The notes beneath the pieces are model-generated. The model did not search any database. It was not told the DNA's origin and saw only the letters and a list, made by a program, of their open reading frames with translations. Made by a program: the position numbers and the translations under genes. Positions 27,658-28,024 of a DNA stretch of 28,024 bases are shown here, one piece after another (position 1 is the stretch's first letter; each line of letters starts with the position of its first letter). This stretch comes from a virus. The DNA is taken from IMG/VR virus record IMGVR_UViG_3300048838_000822, positions 1 to 28,024 of that record. One strand, written 5' to 3'.

Positions 27658-28024
27658 AATTCGAGATCAGAAACGTGTTCGGCGACGTGATCTACGCGGC
27701 CGATGCCATGTCGCTGCGCGACGCAGTAAAGGCCGCAGTTCGTGGCGGCTCGGACCTGCGCCGCTCGGACCTGAGCGGCCTGGACCTGAGCGGCCTGGAC
27801 CTGAGCTACTCGAAACTGAGCGGCTCGAACCTGAGCTACTCGAACCTGAGCGGCTCGAACCTGAGCTACTCGAACCTGAGCTACTCGAACCTGAGCTACT
27901 CGAACCTGAGCTACTCGAACCTGAGCGGCTCGGACATGCGCTACTCGAACCTGAGCTACTCGAACCTGAGCTACTCGAACATGAGCGGCTCGGACATGCG
28001 CGGCTCGTACATGAGCGGCTCGGA
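27654..28024 (+). CDS. Pentapeptide-repeat protein, cut by the window edge
   Basis: At least 123 residues. A GTG at 27654 overlaps the previous stop and has GGAGG nine bases upstream. The first 30 residues (KFEIRNVFGDVIYAADAMSL) are a small beta-rich module found before repeats in phage pentapeptide proteins. From about residue 32 every fifth residue is Leu or Met: units such as SDLSG, LDLSG, SNLSY, SDMRY. Ser rather than Ala takes the i-2 position, and Gly or Tyr closes the unit. Such repeats form right-handed four-sided beta-helices, and some (Qnr, MfpA) mimic DNA and bind gyrase. Function in this phage is unknown. The end lies outside the window. Confidence 0.87.
   Translation, partial: MKFEIRNVFGDVIYAADAMSLRDAVKAAVRGGSDLRRSDLSGLDLSGLDLSYSKLSGSNLSYSNLSGSNLSYSNLSYSNLSYSNLSYSNLSGSDMRYSNLSYSNLSYSNMSGSDMRGSYMSGS
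27750..28024 (+). repeat. 15-bp tandem repeats coding the pentapeptide units
   Basis: Units of CTGAGC(T/G)(A/G)CTCGAAC type repeat with almost no synonymous change: identical CTGAGCTACTCGAAC units occur many times in a row. Serine codons alternate AGC and TCG in fixed positions, showing recent duplication of DNA and not only conservation of protein. Confidence 0.9.

Noticed and set aside
27750-28024. CRISPR-like array
   Set aside because: The 15-base units are contiguous, without spacers, and code for pentapeptide repeats in one frame.
1-28024. tRNA genes, insertion sequences or integrase
   Set aside because: No cloverleaf, transposase or recombinase motif was recognised on either strand by eye; a tRNA search program would settle the first.

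Overview
The window is most of a tailed, long non-contractile-tail (siphovirus-type) phage or prophage genome with an HK97-type head. The host is a Gram-negative, fairly GC-rich bacterium. Evidence for that is a two-component spanin (inner-membrane Rz with an outer-membrane lipoprotein Rz1 nested inside it), NlpC/P60 plus DUF2163/DUF2460 tail-tip proteins of the kind common in proteobacterial phages, and many GTG/TTG starts with tightly overlapping genes. The exact host genus cannot be read from the sequence; Burkholderiales or Xanthomonadales would fit but this is inference. No tRNA, CRISPR array, insertion sequence, integrase or CI-type repressor was seen.

Layout, in transcription order. 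Nearly everything from about 26.5 kb down to 0 is one co-directional minus-strand programme. It starts at a Cro-like regulator (26310-26510) and runs through a small early block, a lambda O-like initiator and P-like helicase loader (24.1-25.4 kb), a Cys-rich protein, a RusA-type resolvase and a Q-like antiterminator candidate (22882-23274). Late genes follow: HNH endonuclease, small and large terminase, portal, a 38-residue protein, prohead protease and major capsid protein. A four-gene cassette (MptE-like protein, GT8-like glycosyltransferase, methyltransferase, second glycosyltransferase; 14.5-17.1 kb) sits between the capsid gene and the head-tail connectors. The tail module follows (connector, adaptor, gp10-like, DUF3168, tube protein, G/GT chaperones with a -1 frameshift site, tape measure, DUF2460, DUF2163, NlpC/P60, a 1183-residue tail-tip protein J, an accessory tail protein and a LamG-domain protein). 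Last is a lysis module (small membrane protein, holin, YegP-like protein, lytic transglycosylase, Rz/Rz1), and the first codons of one more gene at the left edge.

A divergent plus-strand block starts at 26587: a DUF7220-like small membrane protein with an aberrant C-terminal half, two small proteins of unknown function, and a pentapeptide-repeat protein that runs off the right edge. The control region between cro and this block is the most unusual stretch. Two back-to-back promoters share a palindrome made of their -35 boxes. These two and a third, partly duplicated promoter each place a start codon 6-7 nt after the -10 box, which predicts leaderless mRNAs.

Two strong intrinsic terminators interrupt the late operon, one after the major capsid gene and one before the tail tube gene. 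They probably adjust stoichiometry or are read through under antitermination.
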